The notes under the pieces are model-generated. The model was not told the origin of the DNA and ran no database searches. It saw only the letters and a list, made by a program, of their open reading frames with translations. From positions 26,301,501 to 26,365,500 of the forward strand of contig CM072336.1 in the NCBI GenBank assembly GCA_036874045.1: DNA of 64,000 nt, read 5' to 3'. The first letter of the stretch is position 1. Each line of letters opens with the position of its first letter. A program made the translations under genes and the position numbers. Below are positions 12,307 through 26,700 of this stretch, one piece after another. The stretch is from Cymodocea nodosa. Lineage: Eukaryota; Streptophyta; Magnoliopsida; Alismatales; Cymodoceaceae.

Positions 12307-12395
12307 CCCGACCTGCCGGAATTGAACCGACGACCAAAGGATAACAACGGCAAACACATTGCAATCCTACACTCTTCCATCTGAGCTAAGGTCGG
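12307..12395 (-). tRNA. tRNA-Tyr-like gene with GCA anticodon and an intron; possible pseudogene
   Basis: On the minus strand the 89-nt sequence folds as a full tRNA. The acceptor stem pairs CCGACCT with AGGTCGG (7/7). The D arm is GCTC/GAGT with the conserved GG in its loop. The anticodon stem is TAGGA/TCCTT (4/5). The T arm is GTCGG/CCGGC with loop TTCAATT. The body and C1:G72 pair match plant intron-containing tRNA-Tyr. The loop reads TT-GCA-A, so the anticodon is GCA (Cys) where tRNA-Tyr has GTA. An intron of about 16 nt follows position 37. The discriminator base reads G instead of the usual A. Internal A box (TTAGCTCAGATGG) and B box (GGTTCAATTCC) look usable, and a CAA lies directly upstream as in many plant tRNA genes. 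No clear T4 terminator lies just downstream. It is either a decayed tRNA-Tyr copy or a misreading variant. Confidence 0.75.
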
Positions 12396-12399
12396 TTGA

Positions 12400-15300
12400 G
12401 GAAGACAAGCATTCACGTGCATTTGTTTGCTGTTTGAAAGGCAGTGATTTCAGTGAAACAATCTCCGAAACAAGGCTAAATAAGAGAGATGCAACTAGAA
12501 GATTGACAAACGGATGCTTCCGGACTTCCTCTTCTCGATGGAGCTAATCACGTATGCAGATGCTCAAATTTTTCTGATAAAACGAAGAAACAAGACAATG
12601 ACAGGTATCCTCGTCCCTCCTTGGAAGATCTAGGCAATGGAGTCATACTGAAAGAGTTCAGCGGTATTCTATGCATTCAAAAGATATGGGATACGTCGAA
12701 TGTGCACAGCAATAGGTAATTTATACGTCATTACTTGGGGATAACCACAGCTTCAAAAGTAGAATCATGTCTATAACATAATGAACCACACAATTGTTTC
12801 ATACTTCGAAAAGTCCTGGTGAGGAATCTATACAAGTGAAAATTGAGCTGACACGAAAAACAATCGAAATGTCAATGTTGAATTATTTAGTCCTGAGGTT
12901 TTAAAAGCTCAAGCAAGGCATTCTACCATAGCTGAACAACAAAGATTGTCTTGATTTGGTGTGAATTACTATTGTTAGAGGCTTGTGGACTCAGTTTGCA
13001 GGAATGCTTCCAGATAGAACCTGATGACGGAATTCAATAAGGGACCCGAGCGTGTACACTATAAAGTACATCTGGAGCTATACCCCTTTGCCGATATTTT
13101 TTACACCTGAGATGGTAGTAAACAATTGACACTGGAACTTAAGCACTCATGGAGATTATGAAATCATACAGTCGATCAACAATGGGGATTAATTATTTAT
13201 GCCGATGTTTTGTCAATTTTATTTCTTTTCTGATGATAAAATCCACGGGCTGATGTTCGTTTGAGCATTTCAAATATACCTTATTCATCATGAACTTAGA
13301 ATATAATATTTTTCTCATGGATTCCAAGCTTGTTTGCCATAGTAGAATGAATTGGGTAACTGTAGGGGGTGATATGCACATACCAAATCAAACTTGCATG
13401 TTCAATAAGATGGGAACTTCCGAGGACAGCCTAACCTGCATGAAGAGGAGTGAGAAGTCACCCACAAATGCCACGAAAGAAACTGTATAATAAATTCATG
13501 AAATGACAAGAGTCGAGAAAAACTCTTGCGGAAGATTATAGCCCTATATTAATCACCGTATTAAAAGATCAAGGCAATATGCTTCCTATATATGGAGTTC
13601 ACTACTATCAAGGCAGCCGCGCAGCATGCAACAAGCCAGCACGTACTAGACATATGGCTTAGCAACGAGGAAATCCTAAAAGAAACGGGGCAGAAAGGAC
13701 CTGTACGATTAAATCATCAGAAATTGAGGATGTGCGAAAATCAAAAAGAAAGATAAATTAGAGACAATATTACCAATTATTTGGATGGTCCGGGTTACAA
13801 TGAATTAACTTTTTTCTAATCACTATAAACTTTCCACCGGCCACTCATGACCACTCCTGCATTTTTTTAAGCATCAACTTGAAATTGAGCCATCAAAAGG
13901 CACAACAATTTGATGAGTCGATAATGTCTTCTCATATAATCCACTACCGATTTCTTGCAACAATAAATGAAAGAAATGATATTATAATTCATGTAGCAAC
14001 TCAAAGACGCTGAGAAAGTACACCATTGCGTAGCCTAAGCAAACAAAATAAGAGCATATTTTTGCTTTTATTTTTTCATTTAAACATTTCTGAGCATTGT
14101 TTTAAGTAAAAAGCAAGTAAATAGAAAAAATCAGCGATCTCTAAGAGAAGATGCCTAAAAAGCCCAATGTGGCTATACACTGAATTTACGGGCTATATCT
14201 AGAATCAGAATCCAGCACAGCATAGGGATTTTTCCCTTTAGTAGCTGAATATAAATGAATGGACATATTCCTGTACAGAATTTCACATTCCAATAGCCCA
14301 CGATAAAAAATAAACAAGGTAATCAACCGTTTGGCAGAACACTCATCTGCATCAAAAATCATCTGCATCAAACGCCATTAGCTGGACGGAAAACAATCAG
14401 CTGCTTCAGGAGGACAACTATGACCTGAAAAGACAATACCTAATTATTTTTGGAAAATGAAAATGACAAATTCTGTGCACAATATTCGCCAACGTGGCGT
14501 GTGCGGTGTACATTTCCCTTTTTTGAGAAATGGAAAGGAATATTGGTTTGAGCTTAAAATGAATCCACAATTACTTTACATAACAAATCAGATATGATCA
14601 TCTAACTTTTGGATGTTTTCATGGAAAAAAACCTTACTAAAAATTTCAGCATCCAGTGTGCACCCCTAATAGGAACATGGATTTGAGAATCGGAACTTTA
14701 CAACCTTTGATGATTGAAGGAGATGCATATAAAATTGTTATTAACTGATAACATATAACGGTAATAATAAACACTAGGACTTTTCACATGAGAGTTGAAT
14801 CATTAAAGAGCTAAAATCAATCTTTTGGAACAAGAAAATTTTCAGGATCAACATAAAAGCCAGGGTTGAGGGAATTCTATGACATTACTACAATAATGGA
14901 AGTCAAGCTTTGAATCCTTCTGGTAACAACTTTTCCCTTTTTATCAACAAAAGGATACGATTACAATCATAGGGATGTTCACTGTTTTATCAAAATTCAA
15001 ACTTGTTTCATAACTGTGAATTTTCATGTATCCAAACAGCTTTATAATGGAAGGGGATTTCCCTTTACTTATATCTTATTATCTAAAAGTGAAACCCTAC
15101 ATAAATTTTGAATTTAATTTTCTTGGCAAGACAATATATGTTAGCAAATTAACTAATAGAACAGTCCTACTTGGGACTGGAAAACAAAAAAAAAAGCATC
15201 GCATGTAGGAGGGGTGGATCCATGTAGTGGCAACCACTTGGGACCGCAAGTTAATTCAAGGTTCTGCAGAAAGCAACTGGAACATACTAAATGTAGATTG

Positions 15301-17760
15301 TGGTTGGTTACATTACTACATAACGAATTGAGCTCTCCTGTTGCATCCAAATGTCAAGAGTTTGAATTTCCTCCCAGAGAACTTCTGGAAACCACTTCCA
15401 AATTCAATACCGAAATAAATATTCACGATAAAACCTCATGGAAGCAATATCATCCCGCATCTTATTATGGTTTCCTGCAGTACGGCAACGTAAAGTATCA
15501 ATGACTTTCTTGCATATCCAATACTATAGACCTCTAGTGAACCACTGTATTTTTTTGCCTAAATAATGGATGGTTTACTACAAGCTAAATAAATATTAGT
15601 CCTGCAACACATGCATGGAGGCATCAATAAAGAATTTTCCATATAACTTCTCTTTCATGAATATTATGTTCACTCCAGCATGATAGGTTCATAATAGGTT
15701 CAAACATAGAAAAATTAACATAAATGATGAAGCAAATACACGTGAGAAGTTTGTGTCTATGAAAGCACCAGAATTCAAATGACTGTTTGTGTCTATGAAA
15801 GCACCAGAATTCAAAAAACTGTAACATTGACAAATATATATGTTGTAGGATTGTGTATCAATCCTCCAAATGTTAAGCCACAAACAATGCAAGGAAAACT
15901 AAATAAACCAACACAGTATGTATTGTCAATTAGGCAAACGCATACACTCCATGCGGGCATGTATACCTACTCATTATCATATAACCAAGAAACTCTGTTC
16001 TGGCCAGTGGCTACAGAACAAGCTTTCACCATTTGGAGCAATACAAAGCAATATCTAATAGTCTACCACAGATTCAAGAGTAATGTTAAAACATTTCCAA
16101 AACAAAAGTGTAAATATTGTTAATATTCAACTTCTACTTCATTCCTAATAAAATAATTTCTAAGTTTATCCCTTATGGTATCATCAGTCATCCACCAAAA
16201 CATATACATCTCAACAATATTAACTTTTTACATATGGTTTTAATTTACAGTTTAATATTCTAAGTCATAAAGTACAACTAGGTGAATAGCAATTTTATAA
16301 AATTTTCTTTTTAACTTTAAAGATATCCTCCCTATCATAAAACCCTCCAGTAGCATAGGAATTTTTCAACCTGCAGCTCTCCCACAGACCAATATCTCAA
16401 TCAACCCACCAAAACCGCAATATACTATATGTAGTTAAGAAATTTAACCTTAAAATTAAATAGCATCCATGATAGTGGGCCCCCAAGAGATCACTAAGGA
16501 ACAGAAGAAATTATCTAGGAGAGGTTAGCCTTGATTCACGACATTACTTCTCAGGAAAATTATTTACCTTTAATGCAGTCGATGAAAGTTTCCAATTCCA
16601 CAAATCAAATGTCTTTTGAAAGTTGATTACGTAAATCAAATAAAATGATCGTCACCTCCAATGATTTGCATTGGTTTCATGTGTAACCATAAATCCATTC
16701 CTTATTTGTTAGAAATTTTTAAAATTTCAAAGTTGTATATTTTGACTACAAGAAGAAATCTACGCCAAAAGTATGCTAATATTAATATTGTATTTTTATG
16801 AATATAACTTTATAGCATTTGATTACATTATCATCTCATCGAACAAATTAATCAGCATTATCATATTATATATATATTTATACCTTTTAAAAATTTAGCA
16901 CTTCCAATCAGGTCATTGCCTTTCCTACCGCCTTAGGACCTTCTAGGGATTTCGACTTTAGATAATCTTTTACCTTGATCAATTTGATTAAAATATTAGC
17001 CGTATTAAAATCCTAAAATTTGACAAAATTGTTTAAAAATGAAAAGTAGTCAATTCACAGATTGTCGATTACAATTTTTTTAATTGAAGCTAACATGGTG
17101 ATTTTAAAAAATACGTACAACTTTTAAATAAACATATACTTGGATGCACACAAACCATTAAAATTATGATATTAGTCAGATAAAACATGTCATCATTTAA
17201 TCACCTGTAAAATAATTCTTAAAAAAGACAAATGTGTATGATTAAGTACATTGTTGTGCACAAACAATGATATAACTTAAAAAATATATGGGTATTGCTT
17301 CAAAAGAAAATATTTAAATAATATGTACTGTTTGACCAAAGACATCCATTTGTATTGGGAATGGTAAGCATTAAAATATATGGAAGCACCAAAGCGAATA
17401 GAGAAAGATAGATACATACCAACCATAATTACTTGGTATTTTTCAATGCACCAAGCAGCAGGTAGAAGGGTATCGATTCCCCTTAAAAGAAACATACTTC
17501 AAAAAATTGGATGGGCAAAATGGACTCTCTGCATTCAACCTCCTGCAACTAAGTAGCATTCTCAATTCACCAGCAATTCTTGATCAGATATTCACCACCA
17601 CGAAAAGAAACCAATTCCAATGGCTCATTTTGGCTAGGTAATATGAACCATGGAGCCTTGGTCACAATCAAAATTATAAAACCTAAAAAACTATGATTGT
17701 AAGCAGCGATTATTTGTTTTCAGAATATGAATGAACAAAGTCTAAAATAGTACCCTTTAC
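12400..17760. other. Intergenic DNA, no gene supported
   Basis: All open frames here are short and unlike known proteins. Apart from the 36-bp duplication at 15749-15820 I see no repeats or regulatory elements that can be named. Confidence 0.45.
15749..15820. repeat. 36-bp perfect or near-perfect tandem duplication
   Basis: 'gtttgtgtctatgaaagcac' and the following bases recur 36 bp later, at 15749 and 15785. The copies differ only near their 3' ends, so the duplication is fairly recent. Confidence 0.85.
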
Positions 17761-17768
17761 ATCAATCT

Positions 17769-20700
17769 TCAATTCATTGAACCACGGCACCTGAAAAATA
17801 AAAGCATCATATACCACTGAATGCAAAAATAAATATTATTGATATCCGAATAGTCAAATGAGTCATGCATAAGATTGTCAAAATAATGTAAAAAAATAAA
17901 ATAACATGCTTGAATTTCCAGAATATAGTTTACAATTAAAACCCTCTGCATATAGTTTTGTGGAAATTTTTTCCTACGAAAAAATCATAGAGTATAAATG
18001 TGAAAATAAAATGGATTTTTTTAAGTATGCTAAGATTTCACAGTTCAATCTTAAATGTTCACCATTTCCTTAAAAATTGCAGCATGTGGAACCACCAAAG
18101 CAACATATTAAATCTCTAAAATCCTACTAACCATATTCATAATCTCTTGAACAAAAAAGCGTCCCTCTCTTCCTAAGCGTCGTTGATTCCAAAGTGAGAT
18201 ACATAAACTGACAAAATGATACTAAAAAATGATTTTCAGTAACAGTGTCCATCTTCTAAGTTGTGTATTTTCGTTTCTGTAATTGTTCTGCATAACCACT
18301 AAAAATAAGCATGCATTTGTAATTATTTTCAAAAGTACCGGAAAAATTATAGCATATTAATTATTCAATAAGGCACTAACCGATGAATTTTGATTTTCAT
18401 AAACAGAAAATACTAATTTTAATTGAAAATAAATTCCGAATTTACTCAATTTCTTGAACAGAAAAAAGTGTTCACCTTCGAGAACCACAATAGCAAGGAA
18501 TCTTCTTCTCCTCCAAGGGAAATTTATAATTGTAAGTAATCTCTTCACCAGCAGAGATATGCCTTTTAGCATATATGAATATTTTTTTCTGGCCATCAAC
18601 AGTGATGACCTTTGTATAACAGTTTGGCTGCAGAACAAGTAGACGGGTAACAAAGTGCATCTATTAGTTTGGTTGTGTAAAGAGAACGACTATCAATATA
18701 CCTCACACGAGTGATTAATAAACCTCGCTATTCCACCACGTTTGGTAGCATCAACCTGCAACAGGACTAAGATGATGATGATGATCTCCAACACAAATCT
18801 TGTACAAACGAAAAGGTATCAAAATTGCTGGAAAAGAAGAGCTATTATGAACTTAACACAACAAACAAGCTATATCATTGGCATGGTTGCATTGCGGAAT
18901 CCATTAAAATAAAATTGAACATTTCATTACTGACTTCACCAAGAACAGAGGCACCTGACCTTTAGAAATCAGAAATCGCTTAACTTGCATACTAATGATA
19001 ACACATAATTATCCCTCATAGTTGTTAAGGAGGGCACTAACCGCCAGGTGCCCAATCATTGATTTTTCCTACTCAGAAGAATATGTTGCCTTTTTATTTT
19101 TAAATGTGTTACCTGTAAAGGCCCAGCATATTATTTGTGTTTAAAACTTTAACAAGCTTTGTCCTTGAAAGACACTAAATCTTTGCTACTGAAATTTCAA
19201 CTCTCAAACACCCATATTTCAGATTTTTTTTTAATCCTCGAGAATGCATATTTATGGATTTTGTGTTTGTGTAATACACGGATGTGCATACTCTAACAGC
19301 AGTGCATTTTTCCCACCTTTTGCTGCTCTCAGCATCAAATCCCACCTCACCCCATCGTAGGATTTGGTCCTACATCTAGTGTGGGTGCTATACCCCCTTA
19401 AACCACTAGGCTGTTACAAAAAACACCAGTGGTTTGCACGGCTAGTATTTTCTCATTTCATAAGTACCTACAGGGGATGTTACTGAGGTCCAATACCCAA
19501 TAACATCAACCATTTTCACACACAGCACACATCTGAAAATAAAACATATACAAAAATATCTAAACAGGCCTGAAAAATATATATAATAAGTCTAAAATTT
19601 AAAAAACTTAAATCAATTTAAAAGCCTACCGTCATGGTGCCTTGCACAAGTCAGACACTGTTTCACCATTTCAAATATATCCAGAAACACAAAATAACGC
19701 ATTCAATATGTGAAACAGCAACATAAAGAAATGATCATATCAAGGTACATTGTGGATACAAGGCAAATTTGGAGAACAAATTAAGATTAGAAACATAAAA
19801 TATTTCAAATTTAGAATAATGAAACACCACGTTGAATGGACCCACCACATAGCCATCATCCAATCTGAAAAGGTAGCTGCTACCAATCCCCATCTTTTCA
19901 TACTGGCGCTCACGTATATCAGATATCTGAAAATAAGAAACATACGGTAGTAAAGATATTATCCTCTATAATTGCCTACAATAAATAGCACTGAAGATTA
20001 TGCAAACCAATAAATATTTATAATACTTACCTGACGTCGAATTAGTTCACCTACATATTCAATCACAAAATCTTCAGCCTCAATTGGTTCAAGGGCAATA
20101 AGTCCCCAATCATGTATCTTGCTCCTTTGGAAGCGAAGCCTCTTTTTTCTAGCCTGGTCAGTAAAACAAAATTGGGTCCCACAAAAACACAAATATAACA
20201 AAACTATTGAAAAAAATGAATTGGCTAGAAACAAACCTGCAACTGTGTGACCTTAAGAAGCTCGGCCCCTTCAGCAGCTGCAAGCAAGTTTCTTAGTTTA
20301 ACCCTATTTGTTCTAGCTGAAAGACCCTTTACATTTAAAGTCTGAGACATATTAGTCTTGGGACCAAATTTGCGAATGCAGACAGAATGGATTCCCCTCA
20401 CATGGGCTCTCTCAAATGGACCAGCATTTTGTGACCATCTATGCCACTCCCATCCACTGATGGAAGATCGAGCACAACCATCTGATTTAGGACATGGATA
20501 AAGCATTCTGAGATTGTTTGCCTTTGACTTCTGTGAGGCTAGTTTCTTCTTTTTTATTAATTTTTTTGATGAAACTTTGAGAGCCTTGGTCTTCTTTGAT
20601 TGCTTTTCCAATTTCTTTTTTGGCTTTAGATGCAGTTCCTTTGTTACTGAAATTAAATGAAAGGAAATCATCAAAAACGTTAATTCCAGATATTTGACAA

Positions 20701-23700
20701 TGACCAGTTGCTAAGTTTTACAAAAAAGGTATTACTTAACACAACAGATGAAACAAAGAGGATGGCACTTACCTTCTGTAACTTCGGAGACACCATCATT
20801 GGCATTCATCATAATTTCTTTTGAGTTACGGCTGCAAATAGAAGCATTTTCGAATGTTTCTTCAGCAACATTTGTGGAATAATTTTTGCAACGATCAACA
20901 TTAAAATCATCAGAAATGGACTTGGATTTCGATTTGGAAACCACACTAACTGGGATTGTTTCAAGTTTCACATCCTCGTCACCTGAGGATAAAGGCAAAC
21001 TTCCAACCCTAATCTTATGTTTAATTTTCTTAACTTTATGTATTTCATTACTTGGTGGTGGACTGCTTGATAAAGTTTTTAAATCCTCAATAGCGTCATC
21101 TTCAAGATCCATCAAAACTTTTCTGAATTTGTTTGTGGGTGTCTGAAAACTGCTAGTTGCAATCTTTTTGGTGCTTCTCACTTCATGAGCTTTTTTTCTT
21201 GAAGATGTGTCATTTGTAATAGCCTTCAGTTCCTCCATTGCATCATTATCAAGATCCCCCATTATTTCCTTTCGCTTTTTCTTAGAAGCTGAAACTTTAC
21301 CAAACTTCTTCTTTGATTTATTTGAAAAGGCTTTGTTAAGGCCAACAGCCAGATCTTTGGCATGCATTGATGTGTTGGCTGACACCACTTCATGCTTCAC
21401 TTTTTCACTGCTTGACTGCAACAGCAAGCCATTGGTGCTATTCTTATTAGTGCCTTTTCTCATTTTGTGAACTTTTTTGGTTGAGCATAATCCATCATCA
21501 TGCAGCTTATCTTGATTATCACATTGAGCAGAAATCCCTGGGACAAGCCTCTCGATACCAAGAGAATCAATTTCAAGATTTTGTTTTTCCATTAAGTTTG
21601 CCAAACCACTGCTCTCTGAAGAAGTGCGATGGGAATTTGACCCAAATTTTTTCATGCCAGATCTCCTACGGAAGTATGTATATTTTTCACTCACAAAAGG
21701 TGTCTCAAAGGTTCTACCACAGCTAGTATCACTTGGTCTTTGCTTACGCTTCTCCACAGGAGAAGATGAACCAGAAGGCTTTCCTAGTCCATCATTAAAA
21801 GTATCCACCTGAAACATATTCACCAGAAAGTCTCAGAATGAAATCACAGGTGATTGGCAAAAAAACACAAGAATGAGAAAATCAGCCAACTCCATCAATT
21901 AGTGATTACAATTATCATAAATAAGAAAGCATTCAAGACAGGATATAGAAAAGAACAAACAGTATAGCAGGTTTTACCTCAGAAAATTTTCTTTTGCCAG
22001 GAATCAAAAGATCATCAGTATTACTGGTTCTTCTTAGCATCCGCCAAGAACGAAAGCACTGTTGTAGCATATTCTCAAAGTGATGGCTTTTCCAATCTCC
22101 AAGAATAGTGCCATGCAACTTCTGCCTCAATAATGCCAAGCAAACAAATTCACCAATCATAGGAGAATTATCTCTTAGATAAGAAGGCTTAATTTTGGTT
22201 TTAACAGGAAAATCCAGAGGCATATATTGCACTGAAATTCCAGGAGGCGGCGGCTCATCAGCTTTCTGATCATCAACAACAGCTTCTACTGGCAAACCCA
22301 CCTTCTCAAATGCACCAAGAAAGCCCACTGAATGATGGTTTTTCACATCTGTTCAAGTAGATAGATAATTTATGGATTCAGAATTCAGGAAAAATACTTA
22401 TGGAAAACAAAAACATGTGCCCTAGTTAATGCATAGAACAACTACTGAATGATTAATAAGTTACCACTTAGTTCCACATCACAAACAGGTACATTGACAG
22501 AGCAAACATGATCATCAAGATGACATTCAGAACCAGTATGAGAAGAATGTGTGTCTATAGCTGCATCCTGAGATCAGGAAAAAAATACCAATTTTATCAA
22601 TTATTGGAATCAAGAATAGTCATCTAAAAGAAATAAAAATTTCAATATAGCATTCATTCAGAAAAATAGTTTCGGTTGCATTATATTGTATATATAATTA
22701 ATAAACAGACATTTTTAAAGTTACCTAGGAAAAAATAGGGTTAAAAAAGTCAACAAAGAAATGCTGTATGCAACAAAAAATTGAGAGATTATACCTCTAT
22801 CGTAGTCTTATTTAGTGCAGATAGAAACATTTTTGTCAACTCTGCTGTAATAATATCTTCAAAATATTCTAAGGAAGATACTTTTGCGGACACATGCAAT
22901 GCATTCTCTACAGTTTCTTGGATTTTCATGATGTCACTGGTGTATATGTTTGTACGATGCACAATGGTTTCTCCTCTGATTTCTAGATCAGATGAGATGG
23001 CTTGAAGGGTGCCATTGTCTTCCATTCTGTTTACAGGTCCAAAACCAGGGGGAAAATCTATATCACAAGGGGAAGATCCTCGTTCAATATGACACTGTAA
23101 AAAGTAAAAAAAAAAAATTGATCCTTGTAAAAAACTAAGCAGCAAATTTGTAAATATACATATATCATTTAAAGAACAGAGAAATTGTTTTTCAGCACCT
23201 CATCAATATGTGATTGAGTAAGTTTTGTAGATGCAACTGCTTCACGCAGGACAATAGTAGTACCAGACCAGCGTCTTCTTTTGCGCCATATATGACAGTG
23301 TTCTTCTAATGCATCATAAAATACAGCATTCCATAGTAATCTCATACAGTCATCATAACAAAATTGGCAAACAATTGACAGTAACTGCCAAAAGAAATCC
23401 CTACACATGCCACCCTTTGCCACTGCAAGCAAATTTCTTTGATCCATATTTTGAGAGTTCATCTGACTGCAAACTATGTTCTCATTTTTGGCAAGGACCT
23501 TTTCCACTAGAGTTTGTGCCTGCACAGTTAAATAAGAATTTATTCAACAAATGATGAGTGCTGAGAACCCTATCATATTCAAGGTGTACTAGACTCACAG
23601 ATGAAGGATTTGCAGGTCGACTAGCTTGATTTGAATTGTTCAACACATGACTGTAAACTGAAAATCTAGCAGTGATATTCTTTTGAGGAGCACATGATGT

Positions 23701-26700
23701 CTTTAGTTACAACAGAAAACTGATCAGGAAAAAGAAGCATATGTGTCAAAATGAAATGAAAAGGTTACATATAGGAAGCATACCAGATTCACAGGTGAAC
23801 AGATGTTCATCGAATGATTTGCCACTTCAGCCTTAATATTGTTTTGAGATTTCTTGAATGCCATAAAATCTGGGACGATACTGCTAATTATCTCATCCAT
23901 GACTGTACGGCGGGCGGTTCTCATTATTCCAGAATGTAGCTGGCTTGAGATTTCTTCTGATACAGTTGCTATTAAATTGGATGGGGAATCTGAGTTTCCA
24001 TTTTCTTCTCCGTGTTCAGAAATATTAGAGGCATTTTCTCCACTGAGTTCACTCCATTTATCAATTAATGAAGCAAGAGTATAAGGACCAAACTTATTTT
24101 CGTTGTGGAAGATCTGGATAAAAAAGGATCAACATAAAAACATCAAAAAAATAAAACCCTGCATTGTAAATTTTATGCATAAAAGCTACATACCACTTCC
24201 CATTCCAAATGTTTATAACACAAATTTTATGCATAAAAGCTACATCCCACTTCCATTCCATAACACATCCACAACAATAGTTATCAAGGCTTAGGTGCCA
24301 TAGCCCAACAAGGTGTTTGATGCCTGAATTTTTAAGTTTAAAACCTGGATCTTAATCAGATCTAGATATCACTCATAGAAGATCTATTGGTTTTAACGGA
24401 ACATTAGAACTTTACACAATCATTTTCTCCCGTTTCAACCATCCACCTCTTCTCCTCCCCAACTGTCATCCCTCCCAACCAGCTGGCTTCTCCAGCAATT
24501 TCAACACCTCCAATGAGCTTTTCCAACAATGCCAAAACTAGGTGATATGATGAAACCCTGCATGGATACATATTGGAAAAAAAGGTAGAATAATGGGCAA
24601 AAGCAAAAAATGGAAGTCTTTGAATGCAGTGTCTAAGCTTGGCAATTGCATTCTCAAAAAGACAAGTAAGAATCTCACATTCAATTTTTTGTGCAATCAT
24701 ATAGATGATCAACCCTTATAGCAAGTTTTCCATCAATTCAAGGGAACTTTGGTGAATTTCCACACATTCCTCATCCATCCTCCAATGCGCACCTTTGACC
24801 TCTCCTCTAGTATGTATCACAAGGCATGTATTTACATCAACCCTTATGGATGATATAGATGATCAACCCTTGTAGCAAGTTTTCCATCAATTCAAGGGCA
24901 CTTTGGTGAGTTTCCAGGCTTTCCTCAGCCATCCTCTAATGTGCACCTTTGACCTCTCCTTCGGTATGTATCACAAGGCATATATTTACATACATTATTG
25001 TTTATAGGATGCTTTTGATATTTTCTTAACATGGATGTAAACACAACTTAGATTAAATGACCCCCAACAAACAAGTCAAGCCTCACATAACCACTGACAA
25101 ATTTGATTATTAGCCTACCAACTCTAAGGCATGACAAGTGAGTGGATCAAGAAAACACCAACGTTACACAATGTCACACTGTGCTAATACTTGAGGGGGC
25201 AATCACCCCTTATATACGAGCCTAACTCTTGTCCCTATCAAATGACATAAAGGCTTAAATTCCTCAACTCCATCTTGGCATTCCCCAAGAACCCCCCTTT
25301 TGGGCGGGAGCAGAATCAAGATGAGTGACCACCTAGGAAGTTCTCATGCAGTACCTATAGGCATTAGTGCTAACTCTGCTTAAATGTTGGCAAGCTGTAG
25401 GTGTGTGCACCACTTACCCAATTCACGTGCCAACATTGCAGGTCTTGCCTCAATTAGTAATCTCAACTAAGTTAGTAGATGGAGCCACTTAGGGTATCTC
25501 CAACTAGTTGAAAATCTCTGCAGAACAAAGTACACGATACTTGGAGAAATCTACCATGTTAGGGCCTAGCAATGTCTCCTACAAACTTTCACCTCCTTAG
25601 ATACTCCTGATGTATAGCAGGCCGTTTGAGTGTTCATTGAGACTCACATGTTATCACCTCCATAGATACTCTTGAATGATCAAAAAAAAAAAAAAAAGAG
25701 CCCCCCTTTACGACAAGCATGGCAAGGAAGACCTTACAATGGAATAATCCCTTTGACGGCAACAACAACATATTTCTAACATCAAATATCCAAACATGTG
25801 GCAATCATCCCAAGGTTACATGATATTTCCCAATCAAGTAACAAAAATCTAGACCCATAAGTAAAGCACAACTTCCAAGGTATATTTCATTTTGCTACAC
25901 TCATTTTTTCAATCTTGCTCCATCCCTTTTAGACTTAAGCATTAAAGGTTCTTTGCCTTTTACATATCAAAGATCATAACTTCCTGCCATCGTAGGGAAC
26001 ACATCCAAAGCTCAAAATTCATTGGTTATGAATGAGCTTGAGTATCTATGCATCTCACCATGCTTAAGGAAGAACAAATAGTAGCAAGATCAATTAGCAA
26101 TATTTGTGGAAAAATTCCCTAGCAAAGTTACCCTTTCAACCATACTGACTAGAACCTGGAAAAATTCCCATTCATAGAACCAGCACACACACCAACCTAA
26201 CACAAAGCAATGCCAAACCATCCAACCCCATGCTAGGTATACCACCAAATAATTCTACCTCATGCAAAGATGAATCACTCAATTGGATGAATTACTAACC
26301 ATAAACACCCATTCATTGCAAGCACCTACCACACATGGGGTCCTCAACCTTAAGCTCATGAGCAGTATATGACTAATCAACCACTACTAGAACAATCAAG
26401 TGAGACCCCTCATGACAAACCCTAAAGGGAAGAAACACAAGCTAACAGAAGAAGTCCAACAAATGAGAAAAGGTATAAACAACCAGACTGAAATTTCTCA
26501 AAAAGCAACCATGTCACTATTCACAAATGCAGTTCCCATAGTGTCGTACCCTGACAATTTTAAAAAACAAAAGTTACAGGTATATGATGGCATTACTGAT
26601 CTAATGGTATCACATCACTACATATCACAATGCCATGGAATTTGAAGCTGCAAGTGATGTCATCATATACAAGTCCCTTCCCACAAACATCAAAAAACTA

